NCBI GenBank assembly: GCA_964057225.1
Contig: OZ059894.1
Span: forward strand, 20,552,476-20,616,475
Source of the DNA: Auanema rhodensis
Taxonomy: Eukaryota; Nematoda; Chromadorea; Rhabditida; Rhabditidae
Direction: 5' to 3'
Length of the DNA stretch: 64,000 bases
Part shown: piece after piece, positions 25,623 to 39,659 of the stretch
How the letters are laid out: each line of letters begins with the position of its first letter
Numbering within the stretch: position 1 is the stretch's first letter
The notes under the pieces: generated by a model
What the model was told of the DNA's origin: nothing
The model's input: the letters and a program-made list of their open reading frames with translations, nothing else
The model's database searches: none
Position numbers and translations under genes: made by a program

Positions 25623-28600
25623 TGCATTAGTGTATGTTGAGTTTCCATGTACACTCAACATTGCTTCCAAAAACATTTTGACAAAAATTTTTTCGAAAAA
25701 TTTCAAAATAATTTAGCAAAAAGTAGATGTTTTTAGATTCCTTCTTTCAAGGCAAAGACGATGGACAATGTTATTCAACGAAAAAAATAATTCTTCAGGG
25801 TGAAAATCGAGGATATATGTGTGAACTTATATCAGTTGATATCTCGGTGCATTTTTAAGCTAGCGCAAATCTGATAACACAGATCGACGCAGCTTAAAAA
25901 TCCGCATCGAATGCACTATACTACATTGAGAAACGCTTAATACAAAAATTAGTTATGATCGTTTGAAAAATGATGCATTAGTGTATGTTGAGTTTCCATG
26001 TACACTCAACATTGCTTCCAAAAACATTTTGACAAAAATTTTTTCGAAAAATTTCAAAATAATTTAGCAAAAAGTAGATGTTTTTAGATTTCTTTTTTCA
26101 AGGCAAAGACGATGGACAATGTTATTCAACGAAAAAAATAATTCTTCAGGGTGAAAATCGAGGATATAAGTGTGAACTTATATCAGTTGATATCTCGGTG
26201 CATTTTTAAGCTAGCGCAAATCTGATAACCCAGATCGACGCAGCTTAAAAATCCGCATCGAATGCACTGTACTACATTGAGAAACGCTTAATACAAAAAT
26301 TAGTTATGATCGTTTGAAAAATGATGCATTAGTGTATGTTGAGTTTCCATGTACACTCAACATTGCTTCCAAAAACATTTTGACAAAAATTTTTTCGAAA
26401 AATTTCAAAATAATTTAGCAAAAAGTAGATGTTTTTAGATTCCTTTTTTCAAGGTAAAGACGATGGACAATGTTATTCAACGAAAAAATTAACTCTTCAG
26501 GGTGAAAATCGAGGATATAAGTGTGAACTTTTATCAGTTGATATCTCGGTGCATTTTTAAGCTAGCGCAAATCTGATAACACAGATCGACGCAGCTTAAA
26601 AATCCGCATCGAATGCATTATACTACATTGAGAAACGCTTAATACAAAAATTAGTTATGATCGTTTGAAAAATGATGCATTAGTGTATGTTGAGTTTCCA
26701 TGTACACTCAACATTGCTTCCAAAAACATTTTGACAAAAATTTTTTCGAAAAATTTCAAAACAATTTAGCAAAAAGTAGATGTTTTTAGATTCCTTTTTT
26801 CAAGGTGAAGACGATGGACAATGTTATTCAACGAAAAAATTAACTCTTCAGGGTGAAAATCGAGGATATAAGTGTGAACTTATATCAGTTGATATCTCGG
26901 TGCATTTTTAAGCTAGCGCAAATCTGATAACACAAATCGACGCAGCTTAAAAATCCGCATCGAATGCACTATACTACATTGAGAAACGCTTAATACAAAA
27001 ATTAGTTATGATCGTTTGAAAAATGATGCATTAGTGTATGTTGAGTTTCCATGTACACTCAACATTGCTTCCAAAAACATTTTGACAAAAATTTTTTCGA
27101 AACATTTCAAAATAATTTAGCAAAAAGTAGATGTTTTTAGATTTCTTTTTTCAAGGCAAAGACGATGGACAATGTTATTCAACGAAAAAATCAACTCTTC
27201 AGGGTGAAAATCGAGGATATAAGTGTGAACTTATATCAGTTGATATCTCGGTGCATTTTTAAGCTAGCGCAAATCTGATAACACAGATCGACGCAGCTTA
27301 AAAATCTGCATCGAATGCACTATACTACATTGAGAAACGCTTAATACAAAAATTAGTTATGATCGTTTGAAAAATGATGCATTAGTGTATGTTGAGTTTC
27401 CATGTACACTCAACATTGCTTCCAAAAACATTTTGACAAAAATTTTTTCGAAAAATTTCAAAATAATTTAGCAAAAAGTAGATGTTTTTAGATTCCTTTT
27501 TTCAAGGTAAAGACGATGGACAATGTTATTCAACGAAAAAATTAACTCTTCAGGGTGAAAATCGAGGATATAAGTGTGAACTTTTATCAGTTGATATCTC
27601 GGTGCATTTTTAAGCTAGCGCAAATCTGATAACACAGATCGACGCAGCTTAAAAATCCGCATCGAATGCATTATACTACATTGAGAAACGCTTAATACAA
27701 AAATTAGTTATGATCGTTTGAAAAATGATGCATTAGTGTATGTTGAGTTTCCATGTACACTCAACATTGCTTCCAAAAACATTTTGACAAAAATTTTTTC
27801 GAAAAATTTCAAAACAATTTAGCAAAAAGTAGATGTTTTTAGATTCCTTTTTTCAAGGTGAAGACGATGGACAATGTTATTCAACGAAAAAATTAACTCT
27901 TCAGGGTGAAAATCGAGGATATAAGTGTGAACTTATATCAGTTGATATCTCGGTGCATTTTTAAGCTAGCGCAAATCTGATAACACAAATCGACGCAGCT
28001 TAAAAATCCGCATCGAATGCACTATACTACATTGAGAAACGCTTAATACAAAAATTAGTTATGATCGTTTGAAAAATGATGCATTAGTGTATGTTGAGTT
28101 TCCATGTACACTCAACATTGCTTCCAAAAACATTTTGACAAAAATTTTTTCGAAACATTTCAAAATAATTTAGCAAAAAGTAGATGTTTTTAGATTCCTT
28201 TTTTCAAGGCAAAGACGATGGACAATGTTATTCAACGAAAAAATTAACTCTTCAGGGTGAAAATCGAGGATATAAGTGTGAACTTATATCAGTTGATATC
28301 TCGGTGCATTTTTAAGCTAGCGCAAATCTGATAACACAGATCGACGCAGCTTAAAAATCCGCATCGAATGCACTATACTACATTGAGAAACGCTTAATAC
28401 AAAAATTAGTTATGATCGTTTGAAAAATGATGCATTAGTGTATGTTGAGTTTCCATGTACACTCAACATTGCTTCCAAAAACATTTTGACAAAAATTTTT
28501 TCGAAACATTTCAAAATAATTTAGCAAAAAGTAGATGTTTTTAGATTCCTTTTTTCAAGGCAAAGACGATGGACAATGTTATTCAACGAAAAAATTAACT

Positions 28601-29483
28601 CTTCAGGGTGAAAATCGAGGATATAAGTGTGAACTTATATCAGTTGATATCTCGGTGCATTTTTAAGCTAGCGCAAATCTGATAACACAGATCGACGCAG
28701 CTTAAAAATCCGCATCGAATGCACTATACTACATTGAGAAACGCTTAATACAAAAATTAGTTATGATCGTTTGAAAAATGATGCATTAGTGTATGTTGAG
28801 TTTCCATGTACACTCAACATTGCTTCCAAAAACATTTTGACAAAAATTTTTTCGAAAAATTTCAAAATAATTTAGCAAAAAGTATATGTTTTTAGATTCC
28901 TTTTTTCAAGGCAAAGACGATGGACAATGTTATTCAACGAAAAAAATAATTCTTCAGGGTGAAAATCGAGGATATAAGTGTGAACTTATATCAGTTGATA
29001 TCTCGGTGCATTTTTAAGCTAGCGCAAATCTGATAACCCAGATCGACGCAGCTTAAAAATCCGCATCGAATGCACTGTACTACATTGAGAAACGCTTAAT
29101 ACAAAAATTAGTTATGATCGTTTGAAAAATGATGCATTAGTGTATGTTGAGTTTCCATGTACACTCAACATTGCTTCCAAAAACATTTTGACAAAAATTT
29201 TTTCGAAAAATTTCAAAACAATTTAGCAAAAAGTAGATGTTTTTAGATTCCTTTTTTCAAGGTAAAGACGATGGACAATGTTATTCAACGAAAAAATTAA
29301 CTCTTCAGGGTGAAAATCGAGGATATAAGTGTGAACTTATATCAGTTGATATCTCGGTGCATTTTTAAGCTAGCGCAAATCTGATAACTCAGATCGACGC
29401 AGCTTAAAAATCCGCATCGAATGCACTGTACTACATTAAGAAACGCTTAATACAAAAATTAGTTATGATCGTTTGAAAAATGA
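25623..29483. repeat. 10-11 monomer HOR, copy C: a b c d e c d f f g h
   Basis: Monomers 74-84. Compared with copy A, a second c-d pair is inserted after e. Copy D has the same order. Between C and D (offset 3861 bp, eleven monomers) I find one substitution by eye, at 31788 in D, so they result from a very recent duplication. Confidence 0.9.
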
Positions 29484-32400
29484 TGCATTAGTGTATGTTG
29501 AGTTTCCATGTACACTCAACATTGCTTCCAAAAACATTTTGACAAAAATTTTTTCGAAAAATTTCAAAATAATTTAGCAAAAAGTAGATGTTTTTAGATT
29601 CCTTCTTTCAAGGCAAAGACGATGGACAATGTTATTCAACGAAAAAAATAATTCTTCAGGGTGAAAATCGAGGATATATGTGTGAACTTATATCAGTTGA
29701 TATCTCGGTGCATTTTTAAGCTAGCGCAAATCTGATAACACAGATCGACGCAGCTTAAAAATCCGCATCGAATGCACTATACTACATTGAGAAACGCTTA
29801 ATACAAAAATTAGTTATGATCGTTTGAAAAATGATGCATTAGTGTATGTTGAGTTTCCATGTACACTCAACATTGCTTCCAAAAACATTTTGACAAAAAT
29901 TTTTTCGAAAAATTTCAAAATAATTTAGCAAAAAGTAGATGTTTTTAGATTTCTTTTTTCAAGGCAAAGACGATGGACAATGTTATTCAACGAAAAAAAT
30001 AATTCTTCAGGGTGAAAATCGAGGATATAAGTGTGAACTTATATCAGTTGATATCTCGGTGCATTTTTAAGCTAGCGCAAATCTGATAACCCAGATCGAC
30101 GCAGCTTAAAAATCCGCATCGAATGCACTGTACTACATTGAGAAACGCTTAATACAAAAATTAGTTATGATCGTTTGAAAAATGATGCATTAGTGTATGT
30201 TGAGTTTCCATGTACACTCAACATTGCTTCCAAAAACATTTTGACAAAAATTTTTTCGAAAAATTTCAAAATAATTTAGCAAAAAGTAGATGTTTTTAGA
30301 TTCCTTTTTTCAAGGTAAAGACGATGGACAATGTTATTCAACGAAAAAATTAACTCTTCAGGGTGAAAATCGAGGATATAAGTGTGAACTTTTATCAGTT
30401 GATATCTCGGTGCATTTTTAAGCTAGCGCAAATCTGATAACACAGATCGACGCAGCTTAAAAATCCGCATCGAATGCATTATACTACATTGAGAAACGCT
30501 TAATACAAAAATTAGTTATGATCGTTTGAAAAATGATGCATTAGTGTATGTTGAGTTTCCATGTACACTCAACATTGCTTCCAAAAACATTTTGACAAAA
30601 ATTTTTTCGAAAAATTTCAAAACAATTTAGCAAAAAGTAGATGTTTTTAGATTCCTTTTTTCAAGGTGAAGACGATGGACAATGTTATTCAACGAAAAAA
30701 TTAACTCTTCAGGGTGAAAATCGAGGATATAAGTGTGAACTTATATCAGTTGATATCTCGGTGCATTTTTAAGCTAGCGCAAATCTGATAACACAAATCG
30801 ACGCAGCTTAAAAATCCGCATCGAATGCACTATACTACATTGAGAAACGCTTAATACAAAAATTAGTTATGATCGTTTGAAAAATGATGCATTAGTGTAT
30901 GTTGAGTTTCCATGTACACTCAACATTGCTTCCAAAAACATTTTGACAAAAATTTTTTCGAAACATTTCAAAATAATTTAGCAAAAAGTAGATGTTTTTA
31001 GATTTCTTTTTTCAAGGCAAAGACGATGGACAATGTTATTCAACGAAAAAATCAACTCTTCAGGGTGAAAATCGAGGATATAAGTGTGAACTTATATCAG
31101 TTGATATCTCGGTGCATTTTTAAGCTAGCGCAAATCTGATAACACAGATCGACGCAGCTTAAAAATCTGCATCGAATGCACTATACTACATTGAGAAACG
31201 CTTAATACAAAAATTAGTTATGATCGTTTGAAAAATGATGCATTAGTGTATGTTGAGTTTCCATGTACACTCAACATTGCTTCCAAAAACATTTTGACAA
31301 AAATTTTTTCGAAAAATTTCAAAATAATTTAGCAAAAAGTAGATGTTTTTAGATTCCTTTTTTCAAGGTAAAGACGATGGACAATGTTATTCAACGAAAA
31401 AATTAACTCTTCAGGGTGAAAATCGAGGATATAAGTGTGAACTTTTATCAGTTGATATCTCGGTGCATTTTTAAGCTAGCGCAAATCTGATAACACAGAT
31501 CGACGCAGCTTAAAAATCCGCATCGAATGCATTATACTACATTGAGAAACGCTTAATACAAAAATTAGTTATGATCGTTTGAAAAATGATGCATTAGTGT
31601 ATGTTGAGTTTCCATGTACACTCAACATTGCTTCCAAAAACATTTTGACAAAAATTTTTTCGAAAAATTTCAAAACAATTTAGCAAAAAGTAGATGTTTT
31701 TAGATTCCTTTTTTCAAGGTGAAGACGATGGACAATGTTATTCAACGAAAAAATTAACTCTTCAGGGTGAAAATCGAGGATATAAGTTTGAACTTATATC
31801 AGTTGATATCTCGGTGCATTTTTAAGCTAGCGCAAATCTGATAACACAAATCGACGCAGCTTAAAAATCCGCATCGAATGCACTATACTACATTGAGAAA
31901 CGCTTAATACAAAAATTAGTTATGATCGTTTGAAAAATGATGCATTAGTGTATGTTGAGTTTCCATGTACACTCAACATTGCTTCCAAAAACATTTTGAC
32001 AAAAATTTTTTCGAAACATTTCAAAATAATTTAGCAAAAAGTAGATGTTTTTAGATTCCTTTTTTCAAGGCAAAGACGATGGACAATGTTATTCAACGAA
32101 AAAATTAACTCTTCAGGGTGAAAATCGAGGATATAAGTGTGAACTTATATCAGTTGATATCTCGGTGCATTTTTAAGCTAGCGCAAATCTGATAACACAG
32201 ATCGACGCAGCTTAAAAATCCGCATCGAATGCACTATACTACATTGAGAAACGCTTAATACAAAAATTAGTTATGATCGTTTGAAAAATGATGCATTAGT
32301 GTATGTTGAGTTTCCATGTACACTCAACATTGCTTCCAAAAACATTTTGACAAAAATTTTTTCGAAACATTTCAAAATAATTTAGCAAAAAGTAGATGTT

Positions 32401-32993
32401 TTTAGATTCCTTTTTTCAAGGCAAAGACGATGGACAATGTTATTCAACGAAAAAATTAACTCTTCAGGGTGAAAATCGAGGATATAAGTGTGAACTTATA
32501 TCAGTTGATATCTCGGTGCATTTTTAAGCTAGCGCAAATCTGATAACACAGATCGACGCAGCTTAAAAATCCGCATCGAATGCACTATACTACATTGAGA
32601 AACGCTTAATACAAAAATTAGTTATGATCGTTTGAAAAATGATGCATTAGTGTATGTTGAGTTTCCATGTACACTCAACATTGCTTCCAAAAACATTTTG
32701 ACAAAAATTTTTTCGAAAAATTTCAAAATAATTTAGCAAAAAGTATATGTTTTTAGATTCCTTTTTTCAAGGCAAAGACGATGGACAATGTTATTCAACG
32801 AAAAAAATAATTCTTCAGGGTGAAAATCGAGGATATAAGTGTGAACTTATATCAGTTGATATCTCGGTGCATTTTTAAGCTAGCGCAAATCTGATAACCC
32901 AGATCGACGCAGCTTAAAAATCCGCATCGAATGCACTGTACTACATTGAGAAACGCTTAATACAAAAATTAGTTATGATCGTTTGAAAAATGA
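29484..32993. repeat. 10-11 monomer HOR, copy D: a b c d e c d f f g
   Basis: Monomers 85-94, the last copy of this family. It lacks the final h and gives way to monomer 95, which has a one-base deletion and the ATTTCATAA form. A private G to T at 31788 lies in the hairpin loop of monomer 91. Types a, c, d and e are not seen to the right of this copy. Confidence 0.88.
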
Positions 32994-33343
32994 TGCATTA
33001 GTGTATGTTGAGTTTCCATGTACACTCAACATTGCTTCCAAAAACATTTTGACAAAAATTTTTTCGAAAAATTTCATAATAATTTAGCAAAACTAGATGT
33101 TTTTAGATTCCTTTTTTCAAGGTAAAGACGATGGACAATGTTATTCAACGAAAAAATTAACTCTTCAGGGTGAAAATCGAGGATATAAGTGTGAACTTAT
33201 ATCAGTTGATATCTCGGTGCATTTTTAAGCTAGCGCAAATCTGATAACACAGATCGACGCAGCTTAAAAATCCGCATCGAATGCACTATACTACATTGAG
33301 AAACGCTTAATACAAAAATTAGTTATGATCGTTTGAAAAATGA
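32994..33343. repeat. 350-bp monomer 95, deletion and T84 variant
   Basis: At about 33086-33095 the sequence reads GCAAAACTAGATG instead of GCAAAAAGTAGATG: one base lost and one changed. It also carries ATTTCATAA (T84), shared only with monomer 100 (34748-35098), which has no deletion. The T84 change therefore predates the deletion. Confidence 0.88.
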
Positions 33344-35800
33344 TGCATTAGTGTATGTTGAGTTTCCATGTACACTCAACATTGCTTCCAAAAACATTTT
33401 GACAAAAATTTTTTCGAAAAATTTCAAAATAATTTAGCAAAAAGTATATGTTTTTAGATTCCTTTTTTCAAGGCAAAGACGATGGACAATGTTATTCAAC
33501 GAAAAAAATAATTCTTCAGGGTGAAAATCGAGGATATAAGTGTGAACTTATATCAGTTGATATCTCGGTGCATTTTTAAGCTAGCGCAAATCTGATAACC
33601 CAGATCGACGCAGCTTAAAAATCCGCATCGAATGCACTGTACTACATTGAGAAACGCTTAATACAAAAATTAGTTATGATCGTTTGAAAAATGATGCATT
33701 AGTGTATGTTGAGTTTCCATGTACACTCAACATTGCTTCCAAAAACATTTTGACAAAAATTTTTTCGGAAAATTTCAAAATAATTTAGCAAAAAGTAGAT
33801 GTTTTTAGATTTCTTTTTTTAAGGTAAAGACGATGGACAATGTTATTCAACGAAAAAATTAACTCTTCAGGGTGAAAATCGAGGATATAAGTGTGAACTT
33901 ATATCAGTTGATATCTCGGTGCATTTTTAAGCTAGCGCAAATCTGATAACACAGATCGACGCAGCTTAAAAATCCGCATCGAATGCACTATACTACATTG
34001 AGAAACGCTTAATACAAAAATTAGTTATGATCGTTTGAAAAATGATGCATTAGTGTATGTTGAGTTTCCATGTACACTCAACATTGCTTCCAAAAACATT
34101 TTGACAAAAATTTTTTCGAAAAATTTCAAAATAATTTAGCAAAAAGTATATGTTTTTAGATTCCTTTTTTCAAGGCAAAGACGATGGACAATGTTATTCA
34201 ACGAAAAAAATAATTCTTCAGGGTGAAAATCGAGGATATAAGTGTGAACTTATATCAGTTGATATCTCGGTGCATTTTTAAGCTAGCGCAAATCTGATAA
34301 CCCAGATCGACGCAGCTTAAAAATCCGCATCGAATGCACTGTACTACATTGAGAAACGCTTAATACAAAAATTAGTTATGATCGTTTGAAAAATGATGCA
34401 TTAGTGTATGTTGAGTTTCCATGTACACTCAACATTGCTTCCAAAAACATTTTGACAAAAATTTTTTCGAAAAATTTCAAAACAATTTAGCAAAAAGTAG
34501 ATGTTTTTAGATTCCTTTTTTCAAGGTAAAGACGATGGACAATGTTATTCAACGAAAAAATTAACTCTTCAGGGTGAAAATCGAGGATATAAGTGTGAAC
34601 TTATATCAGTTGATATCTCGGTGCATTTTTAAGCTAGCGCAAATCTGATAACCCAGATCGACGCAGCTTAAAAATCCGCATCGAATGCACTGTACTACAT
34701 TGAGAAACGCTTAATACAAAAATTAGTTATGATCGTTTGAAAAATGATGCATTAGTGTATGTTGAGTTTCCATGTACACTCAACATTGCTTCCAAAAACA
34801 TTTTGACAAAAATTTTTTCGAAAAATTTCATAATAATTTAGCAAAAAGTAGATGTTTTTAGATTCCTTTTTTCAAGGTAAAGACGATGGACAATGTTATT
34901 GAACGAAAAAATTAACTCTTCAGGGTGAAAATCGAGGATATAAGTGTGAACTTATATCAGTTGATATCTCGGTGCATTTTTAAGCTAGCGCAAATCTGAT
35001 AACACAGATCGACGCAGCTTAAAAATCCGCATCGAATGCACTATACTACATTGAGAAACGCTTAATACAAAAATTAGTTATGATCGTTTGAAAAATGATG
35101 CATTAGTGTATGTTGAGTTTCCATGTACACTCAACATTGCTTCCAAAAACATTTTGACAAAAATTTTTTCGAAAAATTTCAAAATAATTTAGCAAAAAGT
35201 ATATGTTTTTAGATTTCTTTTTTCAAGGCAAAGACGATGGACAATGTTATTCAACGAAAAAAATAATTCTTCAGGGTGAAAATCGAGGATATAAGTGTGA
35301 ACTTATATCAGTTGATATCTCGGTGCATTTTTAAGCTAGCGCAAATCTGATAACCCAGATCGACGCAGCTTAAAAATCCGCATCGAATGCACTGTACTAC
35401 ATTGAGAAACGCTTAATACAAAAATTAGTTATGATCGTTTGAAAAATGATGCATTAGTGTATGTTGAGTTTCCATGTACACTCAACATTGCTTCCAAAAA
35501 CATTTTGACAAAAATTTTTTCGAAAAATTTCAAAACAATTTAGCAAAAAGTAGATGTTTTTAGATTCCTTTTTTCAAGGTAAAGACGATGGACAATGTTA
35601 TTCAACGAAAAAATTAACTCTTCAGGGTGAAAATCGAGGATATAAGTGTGAACTTATATCAGTTGATATCTCGGTGCATTTTTAAGCTAGCGCAAATCTG
35701 ATAACACAGATCGACGCAGCTTAAAAATCCGCATCGAATGCACTATACTACATTGAGAAACGCTTAATACAAAAATTAGTTATGATCGTTTGAAAAATGA
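33344..35800. repeat. Monomers 96-102, g alternating with diverse monomers
   Basis: Type g (T104, C257, G296) occurs at monomers 96, 98 and, with T118, 101, following g at 94. The partners differ: 97 is the first monomer in the window with G74 and T126; 99 is C87 with C257/G296; 100 is T84 with a private TTATTGAACG; 102 is C87 with A257/A296. This is a transition zone between the left and right variant families. Confidence 0.8.
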
Positions 35801-36502
35801 TGCATTAGTGTATGTTGAGTTTCCATGTACACTCAACATTGCTTCCAAAAACATTTTGACAAAAATTTTTTCGAAACATTTCAGAATAATTTAGCAAAAA
35901 GTAGATGTTTTTAGATTCCTTTTTTCAAGGCAAAGACGATGGACAATGTTATTCAACGAAAAAATTAACTCTTCAGGGTGAAAATCGAGGATATAAGTGT
36001 GAACTTATATCAGTTGATATCTCGGTGCATTTTTAAGCTAGCGCAAATCTGATAACACAGATCGACGCAGCTTAAAAATCCGCATCGAATGCACTATACT
36101 ACATTGAGAAACGCTTAATACAAAAATTAGTTATGATCGTTTGAAAAATGATGCATTAGTGTATGTTGAGTTTCCATGTACACTCAACATTGCTTCCAAA
36201 AACATTTTGACAAAAATTTTTTCGAAACATTTCAGAATAATTTAGCAAAAAGTAGATGTTTTTAGATTCCTTTTTTCAAGGCAAAGACGATGGACAATGT
36301 TATTCAACGAAAAAATTAACTCTTCAGGGTGAAAATCGAGGATATAAGTGTGAACTTATATCAGTTGATATCTCGGTGCATTTTTAAGCTAGCGCAAATC
36401 TGATAACACAGATCGACGCAGCTTAAAAATCCGCATCGAATGCACTATACTACATTGAGAAACGCTCAATACAAAAATTAGTTATGATCGTTTGAAAAAT
36501 GA
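35801..36502. repeat. Monomers 103-104, tandem C77/G84 pair
   Basis: Both have ACATTTCAGAATAA (C77 with G84). The same pair recurs at monomers 175-176 and 182-183, over 25 kb to the right, each time near a C87 monomer. Monomer 104 carries C316. Confidence 0.8.
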
Positions 36503-39500
36503 TGCATTAGTGTATGTTGAGTTTCCATGTACACTCAACATTGCTTCCAAAAACATTTTGACAAAAATTTTTTCGAAACATTTCAAAATAATTTAGCAAA
36601 AAGTAGATGTTTTTAGATTTCTTTTTTTAAGGTAAAGACGATGGACAATGTTATTCAACGAAAAAATTAACTCTTCAGGGTGAAAAGCGAGGATATAAGT
36701 GTGAACTTATATCAGTTGATATCTCGGTGCATTTTTAAGCTAGCGCAAATCTGATAACACAGATCGACGCAGCTTAAAAATCCGCATCGAATGCACTATA
36801 CTACATTGAGAAACGCTTAATACAAAAATTAGTTATGATCGTTTGAAAAATGATGCATTAGTGTATGTTGAGTTTCCATGTACACTCAACATTGCTTCCA
36901 AAAACATTTTGACAAAAATTTTTTCGAAACATTTCAAAATAATTTAGCAAAAAGTAGATGTTTTTAGATTTCTTTTTTCAAGGCAAAGACGATGGACAAT
37001 ATTATTCAACGAAAAAATTAACTCTTCAGGGTGAAAATCGAGGATATAAGTGTGAACTTATATCAGTTGATATCTCGGTGCATTTTTAAGCTAGCGCAAA
37101 TCTGATAACCCAGATCGACGCAGCTTAAAAATCCGCATCGAATGCACTGTACTACATTGAGAAACGCTTAATACAAAAATTAGTTATGATCGTTTGAAAA
37201 ATGATGCATTAGTGTATGTTGAGTTTCCATGTACACTCAACATTGCTTCCAAAAACATTTTGACAAAAATTTTTTCGAAAAATTTCAAAATAATTTAGCA
37301 AAAAGTAGATGTTTTTAGATTTCTTTTTTTAAGGTAAAGACGATGGACAATGTTATTCAACGAAAAAATTAACTCTTCAGGGTGAAAAGCGAGGATATAA
37401 GTGTGAACTTATATCAGTTGATATCTCGGTGCATTTTTAAGCTAGCGCAAATCTGATAACACAGATCGACGCAGCTTAAAAATCCGCATCGAATGCACTA
37501 TACTACATTGAGAAACGCTTAATACAAAAATTAGTTATGATCGTTTGAAAAATGATGCATTAGTGTATGTTGAGTTTCCATGTACACTCAACATTGCTTC
37601 CAAAAACATTTTGACAAAAATTTTTTCGAAACATTTCAAAATAATTTAGCAAAAAGTAGATGTTTTTAGATTTCTTTTTTTAAGGTAAAGACGATGGACA
37701 ATGTTATTCAACGAAAAAATTAACTCTTCAGGGTGAAAAGCGAGGATATAAGTGTGAACTTATATCAGTTGATATCTCGGTGCATTTTTAAGCTAGCGCA
37801 AATCTGATAACACAGATCGACGCAGCTTAAAAATCCGCATCGAATGCACTATACTACATTGAGAAACGCTTAATACAAAAATTAGTTATGATCGTTTGAA
37901 AAATGATGCATTAGTGTATGTTGAGTTTCCATGTACACTCAACATTGCTTCCAAAAACATTTTGACAAAAATTTTTTCGAAACATTTCAAAATAATTTAG
38001 CAAAAAGTAGATGTTTTTAGATTTCTTTTTTTAAGGTAAAGACGATGGACAATGTTATTCAACGAAAAAATTAACTCTTCAGGGTGAAAAGCGAGGATAT
38101 AAGTGTGAACTTATATCAGTTGATATCTCGGTGCATTTTTAAGCTAGCGCAAATCTGATAACACAGATCGACGCAGCTTAAAAATCCGCATCGAATGCAC
38201 TATACTACATTGAGAAACGCTTAATACAAAAATTAGTTATGATCGTTTGAAAAATGATGCATTAGTGTATGTTGAGTTTCCATGTACACTCAACATTGCT
38301 TCCAAAAACATTTTGACAAAAATTTTTTCGAAACATTTCAAAATAATTTAGCAAAAAGTAGATGTTTTTAGATTTCTTTTTTCAAGGCAAAGACGATGGA
38401 CAATGTTATTCAACGAAAAAATTAACTCTTCAGGGTGAAAATCGAGGATATAAGTGTGAACTTATATCAGTTGATATCTCGGTGCATTTTTAAGCTAGCG
38501 CAAATCTGATAACCCAGATCGACGCAGCTTAAAAATCCGCATCGAATGCACTGTACTACATTGAGAAACGCTTAATACAAAAATTAGTTATGATCGTTTG
38601 AAAAATGATGCATTAGTGTATGTTGAGTTTCCATGTACACTCAACATTGCTTCCAAAAACATTTTGACAAAAATTTTTTCGAAAAATTTCAAAATAATTT
38701 AGCAAAAAGTAGATGTTTTTAGATTTCTTTTTTTAAGGTAAAGACGATGGACAATGTTATTCAACGAAAAAATTAACTCTTCAGGGTGAAAAGCGAGGAT
38801 ATAAGTGTGAACTTATATCAGTTGATATCTCGGTGCATTTTTAAGCTAGCGCAAATCTGATAACACAGATCGACGCAGCTTAAAAATCCGCATCGAATGC
38901 ACTATACTACATTGAGAAACGCTTAATACAAAAATTAGTTATGATCGTTTGAAAAATGATGCATTAGTGTATGTTGAGTTTCCATGTACACTCAACATTG
39001 CTTCCAAAAACATTTTGACAAAAATTTTTTCGAAACATTTCAAAATAATTTAGCAAAAAGTAGATGTTTTTAGATTTCTTTTTTTAAGGTAAAGACGATG
39101 GACAATGTTATTCAACGAAAAAATTAACTCTTCAGGGTAAAAAGCGAGGATATAAGTGTGAACTTATCAGTTGATATCTCGGTGCATTTTTAAGCTAGCG
39201 CAAATCTGATAACACAGATCGACGCAGCTTAAAAATCCGCATCGAATGCACTATACTACATTGAGAAACGCTTAATACAAAAATTAGTTATGATCGTTTG
39301 AAAAATGATGCATTAGTGTATGTTGAGTTTCCATGTACACTCAACATTGCTTCCAAAAACATTTTGACAAAAATTTTTTCGAAACATTTCAAAATAATTT
39401 AGCAAAAAGTAGATGTTTTTAGATTTCTTTTTTCAAGGCAAAGACGATGGACAATGTTATTCAACGAAAAAATTAACTCTTCAGGGTGAAAATCGAGGAT

Positions 39501-39659
39501 ATAAGTGTGAACTTATATCAGTTGATATCTCGGTGCATTTTTAAGCTAGCGCAAATCTGATAACACAGATCGACGCAGCTTAAAAATCCGCATCGAATGC
39601 ACTATACTACATTGAGAAACGCTTAATACAAAAATTAGTTATGATCGTTTGAAAAATGA
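36503..39659. repeat. 4-monomer HOR region (monomers 105-113)
   Basis: The first region with GAAAAGCG (G185) plus T118/T126. Monomers 106-109 and 110-113 share the order: C77/T118 with C257/G296; A77 with G185; C77 with G185. The fourth members differ, 109 having G185 and 113 T185. The period is 1404 bp (36854 to 38258). Monomer 112 loses two bases, so the second copy is slightly shorter. Monomer 106 has a private GACAATATTATT. Confidence 0.82.
38960..39308. repeat. 349-bp monomer 112 with a two-base deletion
   Basis: Near 39163-39170 the sequence reads AACTTATCAG where other copies have AACTTATATCAG, so two bases are lost from the right arm of inverted repeat 2. GGGTAAAAAGCG nearby is another private change. 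The next monomer starts 349 bp on. Confidence 0.9.

Noticed and set aside
25623-32993. Assembly artefact as sole explanation for copies C and D
   Set aside because: The copies differ by at least one base, D lacks the terminal h, and each is set in a different flank. The possibility is not excluded for the exact 1053-bp pair at 42468-44573, where reads should be checked.
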